Source: Liolophura sinensis
Lineage: Eukaryota; Mollusca; Polyplacophora; Chitonida; Chitonidae
Reading direction: 5' to 3'
Length of the DNA stretch: 64,000 bases
Assembly: GCF_032854445.1 (NCBI RefSeq)
Contig: NC_088300.1
Location: 31,911,608 to 31,975,607 of the forward strand
Shown: positions 37,762 to 47,478 of the stretch, in pieces
Layout of the letters: each line of letters opens with the position of its first letter
Numbering within the stretch: position 1 is the first letter of the stretch
Notes under the pieces: generated by a model
Seen by the model: only the letters and a program-made list of their open reading frames with translations
The model's database searches: none
Told to the model about the DNA's origin: nothing
Program-made: the position numbers and the translations under genes

Positions 37762-38091
37762 GCAGAGCCGAACTCCAAAAACTTCAGCCAAGAAATGCGA
37801 CCAACTTCTTTATAACTCTGGAATCTCCATACCCCGAAACTTTGCAACCGGAAAAAGATTTATTGACTGCCTCGTAGATTTATCGTGAAACATACAGATG
37901 CTAATAGCCCGAAGGAAGGTACGAGTGGTCCTCATCGGATATTCCCGAAAACAGGAGAGTGCTTACGTCAGGATGACAGGTTCAGCGATGTCACATGAGC
38001 ATCGTCTTTTCACAACAACGGCGGGAATGTGACGTTAGACAGGGGTGTTAGCCAGTCGAACCAAATCATCGGTTTGCAAGGACAAGGTCTC
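37762..38091. promoter_or_regulatory. Probable bidirectional promoter (CNST/PLD)
   Basis: The two genes are head to head. On the minus strand a GTAAGT donor at 37755-37760 could end a consortin 5' UTR exon. On the plus strand ATGAGAATGGAT|GTAAGC at 38092-38109 could be the first PLD coding exon. The roughly 330 bp between is less AT-rich, contains CpG-bearing words (gcgggaa, tgacgtta) and has no repeats. No TATA box is evident. Inferred from gene geometry, without transcript evidence. Confidence 0.5.
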
Positions 38092-38103
38092 ATGAGAATG
38101 GAT
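38092..38103 (+). CDS. Candidate PLD first coding exon
   Basis: ATG AGA ATG GAT followed by the donor GTAAGC ends in phase 0, matching the phase-0 acceptor at 38507/38508. If real, the protein starts MRMD-KSENSS. The alternative is an unspliced start at ATG 38454. Confidence 0.35.
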
Positions 38104-38453
38104 GTAAGCTTTCCATTCATAGGCTCTCCAAAATGTTGATAGATGTCTCTCCATGAGGAAACGAGGGGAAGACTTGTTGTGTTTAATTTTTCCGCAAAGT
38201 AGAAGGGGTTTCGATTTCTCTTTTTGTTGACAAACTTAGCGGTGCACTAGGCATTGCTGTTATTTATCTTTTATCTGTCGGCATGTTGTGGTGCAACTTT
38301 GACAACCGATTAAGTTTCCATCTTTCCACCTGGTAAAGACATAAGACAGGCAGGGCCTGTGTTCACTCGTGCGCGACCTCATGTTAATGTTACCGTCTAT
38401 GCTTAATTGCTACGGAGGGTACGGATTTATATGAAATTTAGGTTAAAATTCAC

Positions 38454-41400
38454 GTGAAAAGCTTGAATCTCTGTGACAATATTTGCTCCTTTCAAACTTC
38501 TTTGCAGAAGTCGGAGAATTCCAGTGTGACCGGTATCAGTATCCGAGATGATGATAGTACTGACTTTTACATCCAGACTCTCAATGATACAACCAAGTGC
38601 AGTACAGAGGATCCAGGAGATAATAAATCCTGCATCCAGCGACCAATCCACGTCATCTTCTTCATCACCATTTTCATCATCCTAATTGCTATGCCAATCA
38701 TCACCAGCATATTCGTCCTTCGAAGTAATTCAGCGCGACAAGCAAAAATTGCAGCCAGTTATAGCTTGTGTGATGTGGATTCTCAGTGCCGGTATGTGAG
38801 AGATATTCTGTTTTATTCTGTCATTTTACACCAGGTAAAATCTTAACTCCCTAAGGAAAAGCTACATGTACATGCTGCCAGGTATATGAACATTTCTATA
38901 TCACCCAGGCCTGCTGAAATGAAAAACATCTCACAAAATCTGAAATAACCTGGTAGCCCTCCTGGCAGCCTTCATTTGACGTTTGGTAGCCAAATTTTTT
39001 TACAGATAGCCCAGCAAGATTTGCAGTAACTGTCTTTATTAAGTTCACTTATAGACATTTTCAGCTTTCCAAACAGATCGATGTATTTGTTCATTTACAA
39101 TAGTCATTACATCGGCAGTGACGAAAATGTCTGTTTTATGATTCAGATTATCATTTCATTTCTAAACGTCACTGTACTGCAAGCCTGCAAATAACTGAAT
39201 AAGTGGCACCTGACAGTGTGTCAGGTATCAATGACTTTGTTCCTGATATCACAGGCACTCGAAGTTATCTCCCTTATAAGTCACTCAAATATTAATAAAC
39301 ACGGGCAGGCAAAAAACACCGTCGACAAGAAATCACGAAACGGGATTGAAAAAACCTATGTTACTCGATTGTTATCACACCTGCTTGCACTGGGCACATA
39401 CCATTCCTAATCCCAGTTCATTGAACGGCTGGAATTCTGCATGAATGTCACTTTTGAAGGAAATGTCTTCGATTCACCTTCGGGAGCGAATGGAGCTTCA
39501 CAAACTGCCATGCCTGGGTATCCAGTCCTTAAAATTGTAGACAAGGTCTGGTACCTTGTTAGTAAAATAGTTACCTGTGTGTTAAGTTTATGGTAAAAGG
39601 GACACAGGGACACAGAATCAATTCTGAATGGCTGATGTCAGGGATACCAGGCAAGGCAATACCTTGTTTAATCTGAATATTAGGTATGGTACATTTATTC
39701 AAGCTCAACCCTGGCTACAAGATGTAACCCAGAAAACCCTATATCCACTGGCAGTCAGTATTGATTCTATATCCCTTTAAGTTATAATTTAAAAAAGGAA
39801 AAAAGTAACCTCACAGATGTTAAAATGGATCAATAAAGTGTGACCCTTGTATCTTTTCAAAGTTCGTGGTGATAGTGCAGCTTGGTTGGTTGTTCAGGTG
39901 TGCTAGCTTATGGAAAATTTTTGTTATTTTTCAGGTTTACAGTAGTAGAGAGCATCCCTCAGAATCTCACCTACCCCTCTGGAGCCCCATCCCATGTATC
40001 CACATATACAGGGCTGTCCACTTTGCTTAAGAATGCTCAGTCTACTATAGAAATTGCCTCATTTTATTGGACATTACAAAACACTGATGTTCCGCCTTTA
40101 CCTGCTGATCCTTCATCATGGGAGGTAATGCTGTTGTTTGTTACATGTAACAAGTCATTGTTTTTAATATTGGGTTGAAGGGATCGGCAGATGTTTTTGT
40201 TTTTGGTCTCGCAAAATATACTACGATATAGTTTCTGGCGTCAATTAATTTCACATATCCCTGAGATGGTGGCAAGATGACAGAAAAAGCTTCACCCCAA
40301 ACATACACACACATCCAAAGCTCAAACCAAACCAGGGGCCTCCGTGGCTCAGTCGGTTAGCACGCTAGCGCAGCGTAATGACCCAGGAGCCTCTCACCAA
40401 TGCGGTCGCTGTGAGTTCACGTCCAGCTCATGCTGGCTTCCTCTCCAACCGTAAGTGGGAAGGTCTGGCAGCAACTTGCGGATGGTCGTGGGTTTCCCCC
40501 GGGCTCTGCCCACTTTCCACCCACCATAATGCTGGCCGCCGTCGTATAAGTGAAATATTCTTGAGTACGGCGTAAAACACCAATCAAATAAATAAATAAA
40601 TAAATCCAAACCAAGCCCTTTGCAGTAGTAAGTTTCATGGAGGTTTGTGATGCTAATCTGCACCACACTGGGGTCAAAGTGACATTGAGGCTTGAAGATT
40701 TCCAGACATCACAGCTTTATTTTTATCGAGGAACTAAAATGAAGGAAGTATCAAGTGACAGTTGTTACAAACAGGTAAACAAAGCCTGATACTGGATATC
40801 TGTGACACAGAGTGCAGTACCACAAATTTAGTATCCCAGTGGATAAGGGAAGGTGTTGAAGCATATTTGATTATTTTTGCTATAAAAGCTAAAGGAAGTT
40901 GATCGATTAGATGAGAGCAAGTATGATTGCATGTACTTGCTGAATGTATTGATTACTAATGTCATTCACGAACTGCAAAAATAGTGATTTCAACTTTTCC
41001 CTTTGTGGAAAGTACAGTTTAGATAATTTTTGTTCAGTTTCAAGGACGTAGAAATATATTTGCTAGGTTTTACTGACTTTTTTTTGCATGTGTAGAGTGT
41101 ATTTCACAATTTGCAATACGACAGCAAGAAATAGAGTAGAAATTAAACACTTCAAGACAGTACCACAGTCTAAACACTCAGAGTACAGCATCAGTTTCCT
41201 CGAAGGTGAGTGGGAGGTTTACCTCAAGCACTTCAGTTTCCTCACAGGTGAGTGGGAGGTTTACCTCCGGCACTTCAGTTTCCTCACAGGTGAGTGGGAG
41301 GTTTACTGCAGGCACTTCAGTTTCCTCACAGGTGAGTGGGAGGTTTACCTCAGGCGCTTCATTTTCCTCACAGGTGAGTGGGAGGTTTACCTCAGGCACT

Positions 41401-44400
41401 TCAGTTTCCTCCATCCATAAACCTGATCACTGTCCTAGAACTGAATCGTCTGAAGTAGGGCTTAGAAAGACCATGAAATAAATAAAATCTTCATTGGGGA
41501 TAAATATACTGTAACATTAATCACTGTAGGCCCAAAGTTTATTGCGACATGTTGCGCAAGGCTGGAAAATGATAAATGTACTATGACATTTATTATTATA
41601 TAGGGCCCGAGTTTATTCGACATGTTGTATAACGCTGGAAAATGATAAATGTACTATGACATTTGTCATTATATAAGGCCAGAGTGTATCTGACATGTTG
41701 TGCAAGACTGGACTATGAAAATAGTGTATAATATTTTTCATAGAAGGGCTAGAGTTTATCCAACATGTGGTATAAGGCTGGAAAATGATAAATATGCTAT
41801 AACATTTGTCATTATATAGGGCCAGAGTTTATTTGATATGCTGTATAAGGCTGGCAAATTCCGGAAGATAAAGATCAGGATAGCTCAGAACAAACCCACA
41901 GACCTGTATCCTCAGATAGATACAGAGATCCTGGCTAGCCAAGGTAAGTATACCAGCCAAAAATCTAGTATTTGTAATATTAAAAGTAGTAATGGACATG
42001 ATTTCTTGCCCCTGGTTTGTTAACGTGCTAGCGTGGAGAGCATTGACTTGGGAGACTGTCACGAATGTTCAGCTTCCTCTCCGAATGTACCTGGGAAGGT
42101 CTGTCAACAACCTGCGGATGGTCATAGATTTCCCCAGGTTTGGCCTGGTTTCCCCCAGGCTTGGCCTGGTTTCCTCCCACTATATTTATTTATTTATTTA
42201 TTTGATTGGTGTTTTACGCCGTACTCAAGAATATTTCACTTATACGACACAGCCAACATTATGGCGGGTGGAAACCGGGCAGAGCCCGGGGGAAATCCAC
42301 GACCATCCGCAGGTTGGTGGAAGACCTTCCCACTTACAGCTGGAGAGGAAGCCAGCATGAGCTGGACTTGAACTCACAGCGACTGCATTGGTGAGAGGCT
42401 CCTGGGTCATTACGCTGCGCTAGCGTGCCAACCAACTGAGCCACAGAGGCCCCCCCACCTCCCACTATAATGCTGGCAGCAGCTGTTTGAGTGAAATGTT
42501 TTACAGTACAACTTTGAACACCGATCAAATAATTAATAATAAATACATGTAAATTCTGTTGTTCCTAAAGACATAAATATCATTCGGCCTAATCTCCAAT
42601 GCAGTTTAATTCATAAATTACCAGGATTACAATGTATTTTAGTGTTAGCTTCTTGTTCATCTGCCAGGTCTCATGTGGTACCCAGATTAATTGATGTATG
42701 TCCATGCGTGTGAATTGTACTGGTTACTACACCACCCATATGCCCGATATTTGCACCTGTTGTAAAATGTAACATTCTTCAGTAACCAGTATGGACAGCG
42801 GAATGTAAAAAATTACTTTAGAATGTTTTATTTCATGAATGTAAATGCTTTCATTATAGAATGAAATTTTCCGCAGTACATGTATGTTGATGATGTGTGG
42901 TGATCAAACACCTTTAATAAGCGGGGAATATGTACAGTAATCATGAACGATTCTTATTTGATGTGTTAATCAGGTCATACTACTATTATCAGTATATCTA
43001 TTTTATTTTTTGGTATGAATCATGTGTGCGTGGTCTATGGCAGTCATAAGGGGGAATCTAGCAAAGGTTTACTTTTCATCCATGTGTACAGACTGCTGAA
43101 GGAATGGTGAGGTGGGAGATGTTTATTACTTTGATGATAAATGACTGCGTTTATTTTCCAGCTGGTGCAGAGGTGAGATCTCTTGACTTTGACAAACTTG
43201 TTGGGGCAGGGATTCTTCACACCAAAATGTGGCTAATTGACAGGAAGCATTTCTATGTGGGCAGCACTAACCTGGACTGGCGATCTCTAACTCAGGTATG
43301 TAGTCACATTTTTATGTGGACAGCGCTAACCTGGACTGGAGATCTCTTACTCAGGTATGTAGTCACATTTTTATGTGGACAGCGCTAACCTGGACTGGAG
43401 ATCTCTAACTCATGTGTAGTCACATTTCTATGTGGACAGTGCTAACCTGGACTGGAGATCTCTAACTCATGTGTAGTCACATTTCTATGTGGACAGTGCT
43501 AACCAGGACTGGAGATCTCAAACTCATGTGTAGTCACATTTCTATGTGGACAGTGCTAACCTGGACTGGAGGGAGATCTCTAACTCAGGTATCTAGTCAC
43601 ATTTTTATGTGGACAGCGCTAACCTGGACTGGCGATCTCTAACTCAGGTATGTAGTCACATTTTTATGTGGACAGCGCTAACCTGGACTGGAGATCTCTT
43701 ACTCAGGTATGTAGTTACATTTTTATGTGGATAGCGCTAACCTGGACTGGAGATCTCTAACTCATGTGTAATCACATTTCTATGTGGACAGTGCTAACCT
43801 GGACTGGAGATCTCTAACTCATGTGTAGTCACATTTCTATGTGGACAGTGCTAACCTGGACTGGAGATCTCTAACTCAGGTATGTAGTCACATTTTTATG
43901 TGGACAGCACTAACCTGGACTGGCGATCTCTTACTCAGGTATGTAGTCACAGGACTGGAGATCTCTAATGCAATGATGCTTAGTCACATGTTACAACTAT
44001 GTTCAGTTGTAAAATTTTACATTGGTTCATATGTTACAGTTATGTTTACTACTACGTTTTCCTGGTTTTTCAGGTGAAGGAGCTGGGAGGAGTGGTACAG
44101 AACTGCAGCTGTATGGCAGAGGACATGGGGAAGATATTTGACGTGTACTGGTATCTAGGCGCCAGTTCCAAGGTGCCTGCTGATTGGCCAGCCTCCTACA
44201 GTACGCAGATTAACAGCACTCATCCTGCGGAGATTACATACAACGGTCAGCCAGCCTCAACCTACCTCTCTGTGAGTATAACAAGTCTCATGGTGCCCCT
44301 CTCCAGCTTTACACTCGAGTGTCTGATGGAATTATGAGACGAGGTATGAGCCAGGGATGATGATCAGTGTCCATCCGTCTGTCCGTCCCTCATAAATCAG

Positions 44401-47400
44401 TTGTTAGTATCTGTCCCCACAGAAAGATGTAAAACTCCCAAGTCTTGTACAATACACTTCCAACATGTGCACATCTTATATTTCTTGAAGAAAAGACAAA
44501 ACACAGGTACCGGTACTTGTGTTAGGTTGCAGATTGTGGGCTTTGACAATATTTATTTATTTGATTGAGGTTAAATGCCGTATTCAAGAATATTTCACTT
44601 GCATAATGTCCACCAGCATTATGATGGGAGGAAACTGGGCAGAGACTGGGGGAAACCCATGACCATTCACAGGTTCCTGGCAGACCTTCCCAAGTACGAC
44701 CAGAGAGAAAGCCAGCATGAGCTTTCAACTCATATCAGATGCATTTGATGAAAATTTATCAAAGTTGAGCTGATAAATATGCCTACATATATGAGGAGGT
44801 CACGAAGGCTGCCTTGTTGTTGTGTTTCACAGAGCTCTCCAGCATCATTTTGCCCAAAAGGTCGCACTGTGGATATTGATGCTATCATTCAAGTCATTCG
44901 AGAGGCACAAGAGTTTGTCTTTGTGGCAGTCATGGATTATCTCCCTGTCATTGTTAACTACAGCGGTAAACCCAGCAAGTGAGTAGGGATGGTTGCCCCA
45001 GAGTCTCTAATCAGATGTTGTATAGATGGGAATTATGTTGATTTAAATATGTTTTTTTTTCAGTCTGATTGCTAATACACATAAAAGTTATATTGTGTCA
45101 TAATATAATTTATTAAAGACCTGAATGTTGTTTGGTTGAGGAAAGCATGAGTTTGCAACTGTATGTTATGTAAATGTCTGTTTCTTTGCCAAGGTTGACT
45201 TTTGATGGATTGATGAGTTTTATTTCTGAAAAAAAAAACCCACCAAAGATAACATCTTTTATCTGACTCTAGTCTTGCTTCCATTTGATTAGCTGTCATA
45301 TAGTTCAAGTACACAGCTAAACAAAAAATAAAGATAAGCTCACTGCAACCATTTGAGGCTGAGTGAGCACAAATTTTGTGGACCAGTCATTTTTTGATTA
45401 TGAATAAATCCTGAGATTAAAAAATATTACAGTTCTGTATGCTTGAAAATCTTTTTGCAGGTTTTGGCCAATCATTGACGATGAGCTTCGTCGTGCTGCC
45501 TTTGACCGCCAGGTACAAGTCCGTGTGCTGGGAAGTTTGTGGAACCACACAGATCCTAGCATGCTGAAGTTTCTTACCTCACTCTCTGAGATCAGCAGGA
45601 CAGGTCAGGGTTCCATAGAAGTGGTAAGTCAACGATGTCTACTCAGTAATGGCTGAAATCTGTAAGCTCTAGAAGTTTGTGAAAGTCTTAGAGTTCTGTA
45701 ACCCTGCTGTTTATAGGCTCTAGAGTCTATAAGCTCTGTATCAGGACTGCTAACAGCTCTTACTAAGCACAAAGTCAAGTCTGTAAACTCTGTAACAGGA
45801 CTGCTGACAGCTCTTGGTAAGTACAAAGTCAAGTCTGTAAACTCTATAACAGGACTGCTGAAAGCTCTTGGTAAGCACAAAGTCAAGTCTGTTTACTCTG
45901 TAACAGGACTGCTGAAAGCTCTTGGTAAGCACAAAGTCAAGTCTGTAAACCCTGTAACAGGACTGCTGAAAGCTCATGGTAAGCACAAAGGCAGACCTTT
46001 TATCTCTGTAACTGGACAGCCGAAAGTTCTTGGTCAGCAAAAAGTCAGACCTGTTATCTCTGTAACTGGACAGCCGAAAGTTCTTGGTAAGCACAAAGTC
46101 AGACCTGTTATCTCTGTAACTGGACAGCCCAAAGTTCTTGGTCAGCAAAAAGTCAGACCTGTTATCTCTGCAATAGGACAGCCCAAAGTTCTTGGTAAGC
46201 ACAAAGTCAGACCTGTTATCTCTGCAACAGGACAGCCGAAAGTTCTTAGTAAGCACAAAGTCAGACCTGTTATCTCTGCAACAGGACAGCCGAAAGTTCT
46301 TGGTAAGCACAAAGTCAGACCTGTTATCTCTGCAACAGGACAGCCGAAAGTTCTTGGTCAGCACAAAGTCAGACCTGTTATCTCTGCAACAGGACAGCCG
46401 AAAGTTCTTGGTAAGCACAAAGTCAGACCTGTTATCTCTGCAACAGGACAGCCGAAAGTTCTTGGTAAGCACAAAGTCAGACCTGTTATCTGTGTAACTG
46501 GACAGCCGAAAGTTCTTGGTAAGCACAAAGTCAGACCTGTTATCTCTGCAACAGGACAGCCGAAAGTTCTTGGTAAGCACAAAGTCAGACCTGTTATCTC
46601 TGCAACAGGACAGCCGAAAGTTCTTGGTCAGCACAAAGTCAGACCTGTTATCTGTGTAACTGGACAGCCGAAAGTTCTTGGTCAGCACAAAGTCAGACCT
46701 GTTATCTCTGTAACAGGACAGCCTAGGCAATCAGAATGTTATCTGAACAAGTTTACTTACTTTTAGGACTGGATGGAGCTTTATAGACAATATCATTGTA
46801 ATTTCAGTAGCAGGGCTACGTAGAGCCCTATAAGGGACATGTCCAATTTCTAAACACATTGGTGTAAAACGGAGCATAAAAGATCAAAATGGAATAATTA
46901 TCCAAATACCTGTCCGAAAAGAATTTGTCAACGAATGGAACTGATAAATAACTCTTACTAAGTTTTTGTTTTTGCTTTTTATTTGTACAGAAAATGTTTA
47001 AGGTACCAACTTACACGGAGGCACAGGCCCGGATTCCATTTGCGAGAGTTAACCATAACAAGTACATGGTGACTGAGCGATCGGCTTACATTGGTAATGT
47101 AATGGCTACTCCACTAATTACCAACATTAGCAAGCTTACTTGTACCTCGGAATAGGATTGGCAGTAACGGTTATTAAAACACAAAGAAAAGCATTAGTGA
47201 CTCATTTGTATGTATTATAAAGTAATAATAATTAGATATAAATTATGTTTGATTTTTGTATGTGTGTTTTAGGAACGTCTAACTGGTCAGGAGACTACTT
47301 TGTCAGTACAGGAGGTATTGGACTGATTGTGACACAGCCTAAGCCAGAGGAGGAGGGGGTCACTAACTTACCTGTCCGTCAGCAGGTAGAGGACATCTTC

Positions 47401-47478
47401 AGGAGAGACTGGGACTCCAGGTATTCTCAACCTGTGGAAGACCTTAATCCTGTAGGGTATGAGGTGAATGGCCTGTAG
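38454..47478 (+). CDS. PLD3: PLD3/PLD4-type phospholipase D-family exonuclease
   Basis: Vertebrate PLD3 and PLD4 are type II membrane proteins processed in the endolysosome, where they act as 5' single-strand nucleic-acid exonucleases. Coding exons: 38508-38791 (or from ATG 38454), 39935-40124, 41820-41943, 43162-43295, 44074-44271, 44833-44978, 45461-45623, 46991-47093, 47273-47478. All introns are GT-AG and phases agree. From ATG 38454 the product is 533 residues (519 with the alternative first exon), close to the family's roughly 490. The signal-anchor helix is at about residues 64-90. HKD1 is HTKMWLID (H237, K239, D244); HKD2 is HNKYMVTE (H453, K455, E460), with Glu in the last position as in vertebrate PLD3. 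Other family landmarks are [24 protein letters not shown] and [10 protein letters not shown]. Whether it is orthologous to PLD3, PLD4 or both is not resolved. Four intronic tandem arrays lie in this gene. Confidence 0.9.
38508..38791 (+). CDS. PLD3: PLD exon: cytosolic tail and signal-anchor
   Basis: A strong acceptor (CTTCTTTGCAG) precedes [12 protein letters not shown]. The exon encodes an acidic N-terminal tail and the hydrophobic helix [20 protein letters not shown]. Donor CCG|GTATGT. Confidence 0.8.
39606..39777. mobile_element. Fold-back (MITE-like) element, copy 1
   Basis: The left arm begins 'gggacacagaatcaattctg' and includes 'gaatggctgatgtcaggga'. The right arm ('tcagtattgattctatatcc' and 'ctt') is its imperfect reverse complement. 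About 100 bp separates them. A related pair of arms occurs at 49299-49480. No transposase is encoded. Confidence 0.6.
39935..40124 (+). CDS. PLD3: PLD exon: start of luminal catalytic domain
   Basis: Encodes [13 protein letters not shown] and [14 protein letters not shown], the first strand and helix of the PLD fold. Acceptor TTTTTCAG, donor GAG|GTAATG. Confidence 0.9.
40335..40604 (+). mobile_element. SINE (family A), full length, in PLD intron
   Basis: A complete copy. The tRNA-like head 'ggggcctccgtggctcagtc' plus 'ggttagc' contains an A-box, and GTGAGTTCACGTCC matches a degenerate B-box. The conserved body and 'aaataaataaataaat' tail follow. Flanking AAACCAA repeats look like the target-site duplication. 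This copy is the best reference for the family in the window. Confidence 0.9.
41190..41415 (+). repeat. 42-nt tandem array in PLD intron
   Basis: Five units of 42 bp. Each junction reads TTTCCTCACAG|GTGAGTGG, so a polypyrimidine tract and AG are followed directly by a consensus donor, the layout of a zero-length (recursive) splice site. Unit length is a multiple of three, giving spurious open frames on both strands. Confidence 0.9.
41522..41835 (+). repeat. PLD3: Tandem copies of the PLD exon acceptor region
   Basis: About four decayed copies of roughly 78 bp precede the real exon at 41820. Each resembles 'catttgtcattatatag' followed by 'ggccagagtttatttgatat' and 'gctgtataaggctgg'. The duplicated unit therefore spans the 3' splice site and about 40 nt of coding sequence. 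Frameshifts and lost AGs mark the upstream copies as non-coding. Confidence 0.85.
41820..41943 (+). CDS. PLD3: PLD exon before HKD1
   Basis: Encodes [20 protein letters not shown] and [20 protein letters not shown]. It joins in phase 0 upstream and phase 1 downstream (CAAG|GTAAGT). Confidence 0.9.
42020..42540 (+). mobile_element. Older SINE (family A) split by a nested copy
   Basis: The forward copy runs from 'gtgctagcgtgg' through 'gcttcctctccgaatgtacc' and resumes after the insertion with 'ataatgctggcagcagctgt', ending at 'aacaccgatcaaataa'. It is more diverged than the element inserted into it. Confidence 0.75.
42185..42457 (-). mobile_element. SINE (family A), full length, nested
   Basis: A reverse copy inserted into the older forward SINE. 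The insertion is bounded by a perfect 12-bp duplication, CCTCCCACTATA (42173-42184 and 42458-42469). The head on the plus strand is 'aactgagccacagaggcccc'. Confidence 0.9.
43162..43295 (+). CDS. PLD3: PLD exon with first HKD motif
   Basis: Encodes [20 protein letters not shown] and [12 protein letters not shown]: the HxKxxxxD catalytic motif and the following conserved GSxNxDWRS. Acceptor ATTTTCCAG, donor CAG|GTATGT. The end of this exon is the seed of the tandem array that follows. Confidence 0.95.
43255..43965 (+). repeat. PLD3: Tandem copies of HKD1 exon end plus donor
   Basis: The real exon end plus about 11 downstream copies, spaced 56-63 bp. Each contains 'gctaacctggactggagatc', 'tctaactcag' and 'gtatgtagtcacattttt'. 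In about half the copies the donor CAG|GTATGT is intact; in the others it reads CATGTGTAG. Each unit also has an acceptor-like 'tttttatgtggacag', so every copy could in principle be a 31-nt exon. Confidence 0.95.
44074..44271 (+). CDS. PLD3: PLD exon after HKD1
   Basis: Encodes [20 protein letters not shown] and [15 protein letters not shown], conserved in PLD3-like proteins, ending QPASTYLS. Exactly 66 codons, phase 0 at both ends. Confidence 0.9.
44549..44760 (-). mobile_element. SINE (family A), partial, in PLD intron
   Basis: Reverse copy: TTTA tail, 'gccgtattcaagaatatttc', 'gcattatgatgggaggaaac' and 'gaaagccagcatgagctttc'. It lies about 70 bp upstream of the next exon's acceptor. Confidence 0.8.
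44833..44978 (+). CDS. PLD3: PLD exon, second half of the fold
   Basis: Encodes [20 protein letters not shown] and [20 protein letters not shown], matching the core of the second PLD half. Donor CAA|GTGAGT, phase 2. Confidence 0.9.
45461..45623 (+). CDS. PLD3: PLD exon before HKD2
   Basis: Encodes [20 protein letters not shown] and the segment [20 protein letters not shown]. Donor GTG|GTAAGT, phase 0. A 54-nt tandem array starts almost at once in the following intron. Confidence 0.9.
45640..46735 (+). repeat. 54-nt tandem array in PLD intron
   Basis: About 19 units of 54 bp in two sub-families: the left third has 'ctgtaaactctgtaacagga', the right two-thirds 'ctgttatctctgcaacagga'. Each unit contains CTCTGCAACAG|, then the 18-nt GACAGCCGAAAGTTCTTG, then |GTAAGC or the mutated GTCAGC. 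That is an acceptor-like and a donor-like site 18 nt apart. Open frames of up to 326 codons on either strand reflect the 54-nt period only. Confidence 0.9.
46991..47093 (+). CDS. PLD3: PLD exon with second HKD motif
   Basis: Encodes [20 protein letters not shown]: His and Lys of HKD2 are present and Glu replaces the last Asp. Acceptor TTGTACAG, donor TTG|GTAATG. Confidence 0.95.
47273..47478 (+). CDS. PLD3: PLD terminal exon
   Basis: Encodes [20 protein letters not shown], then [17 protein letters not shown], and stops at TAG after YEVNGL. The FxRDWxSxYS block is the typical C-terminal end of this family. Confidence 0.95.

Noticed and set aside
40335-40420. Possible tRNA gene
   Set aside because: The tRNA-like start is the head of a SINE that recurs many times, and the sequence continues into the SINE body without closing an acceptor stem.
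45750-46730. 326-codon open frame on the minus strand
   Set aside because: The product of a 54-bp period in a PLD intron. All strands and frames lacking a stop in one unit stay open, and the opposite strand has similar frames.
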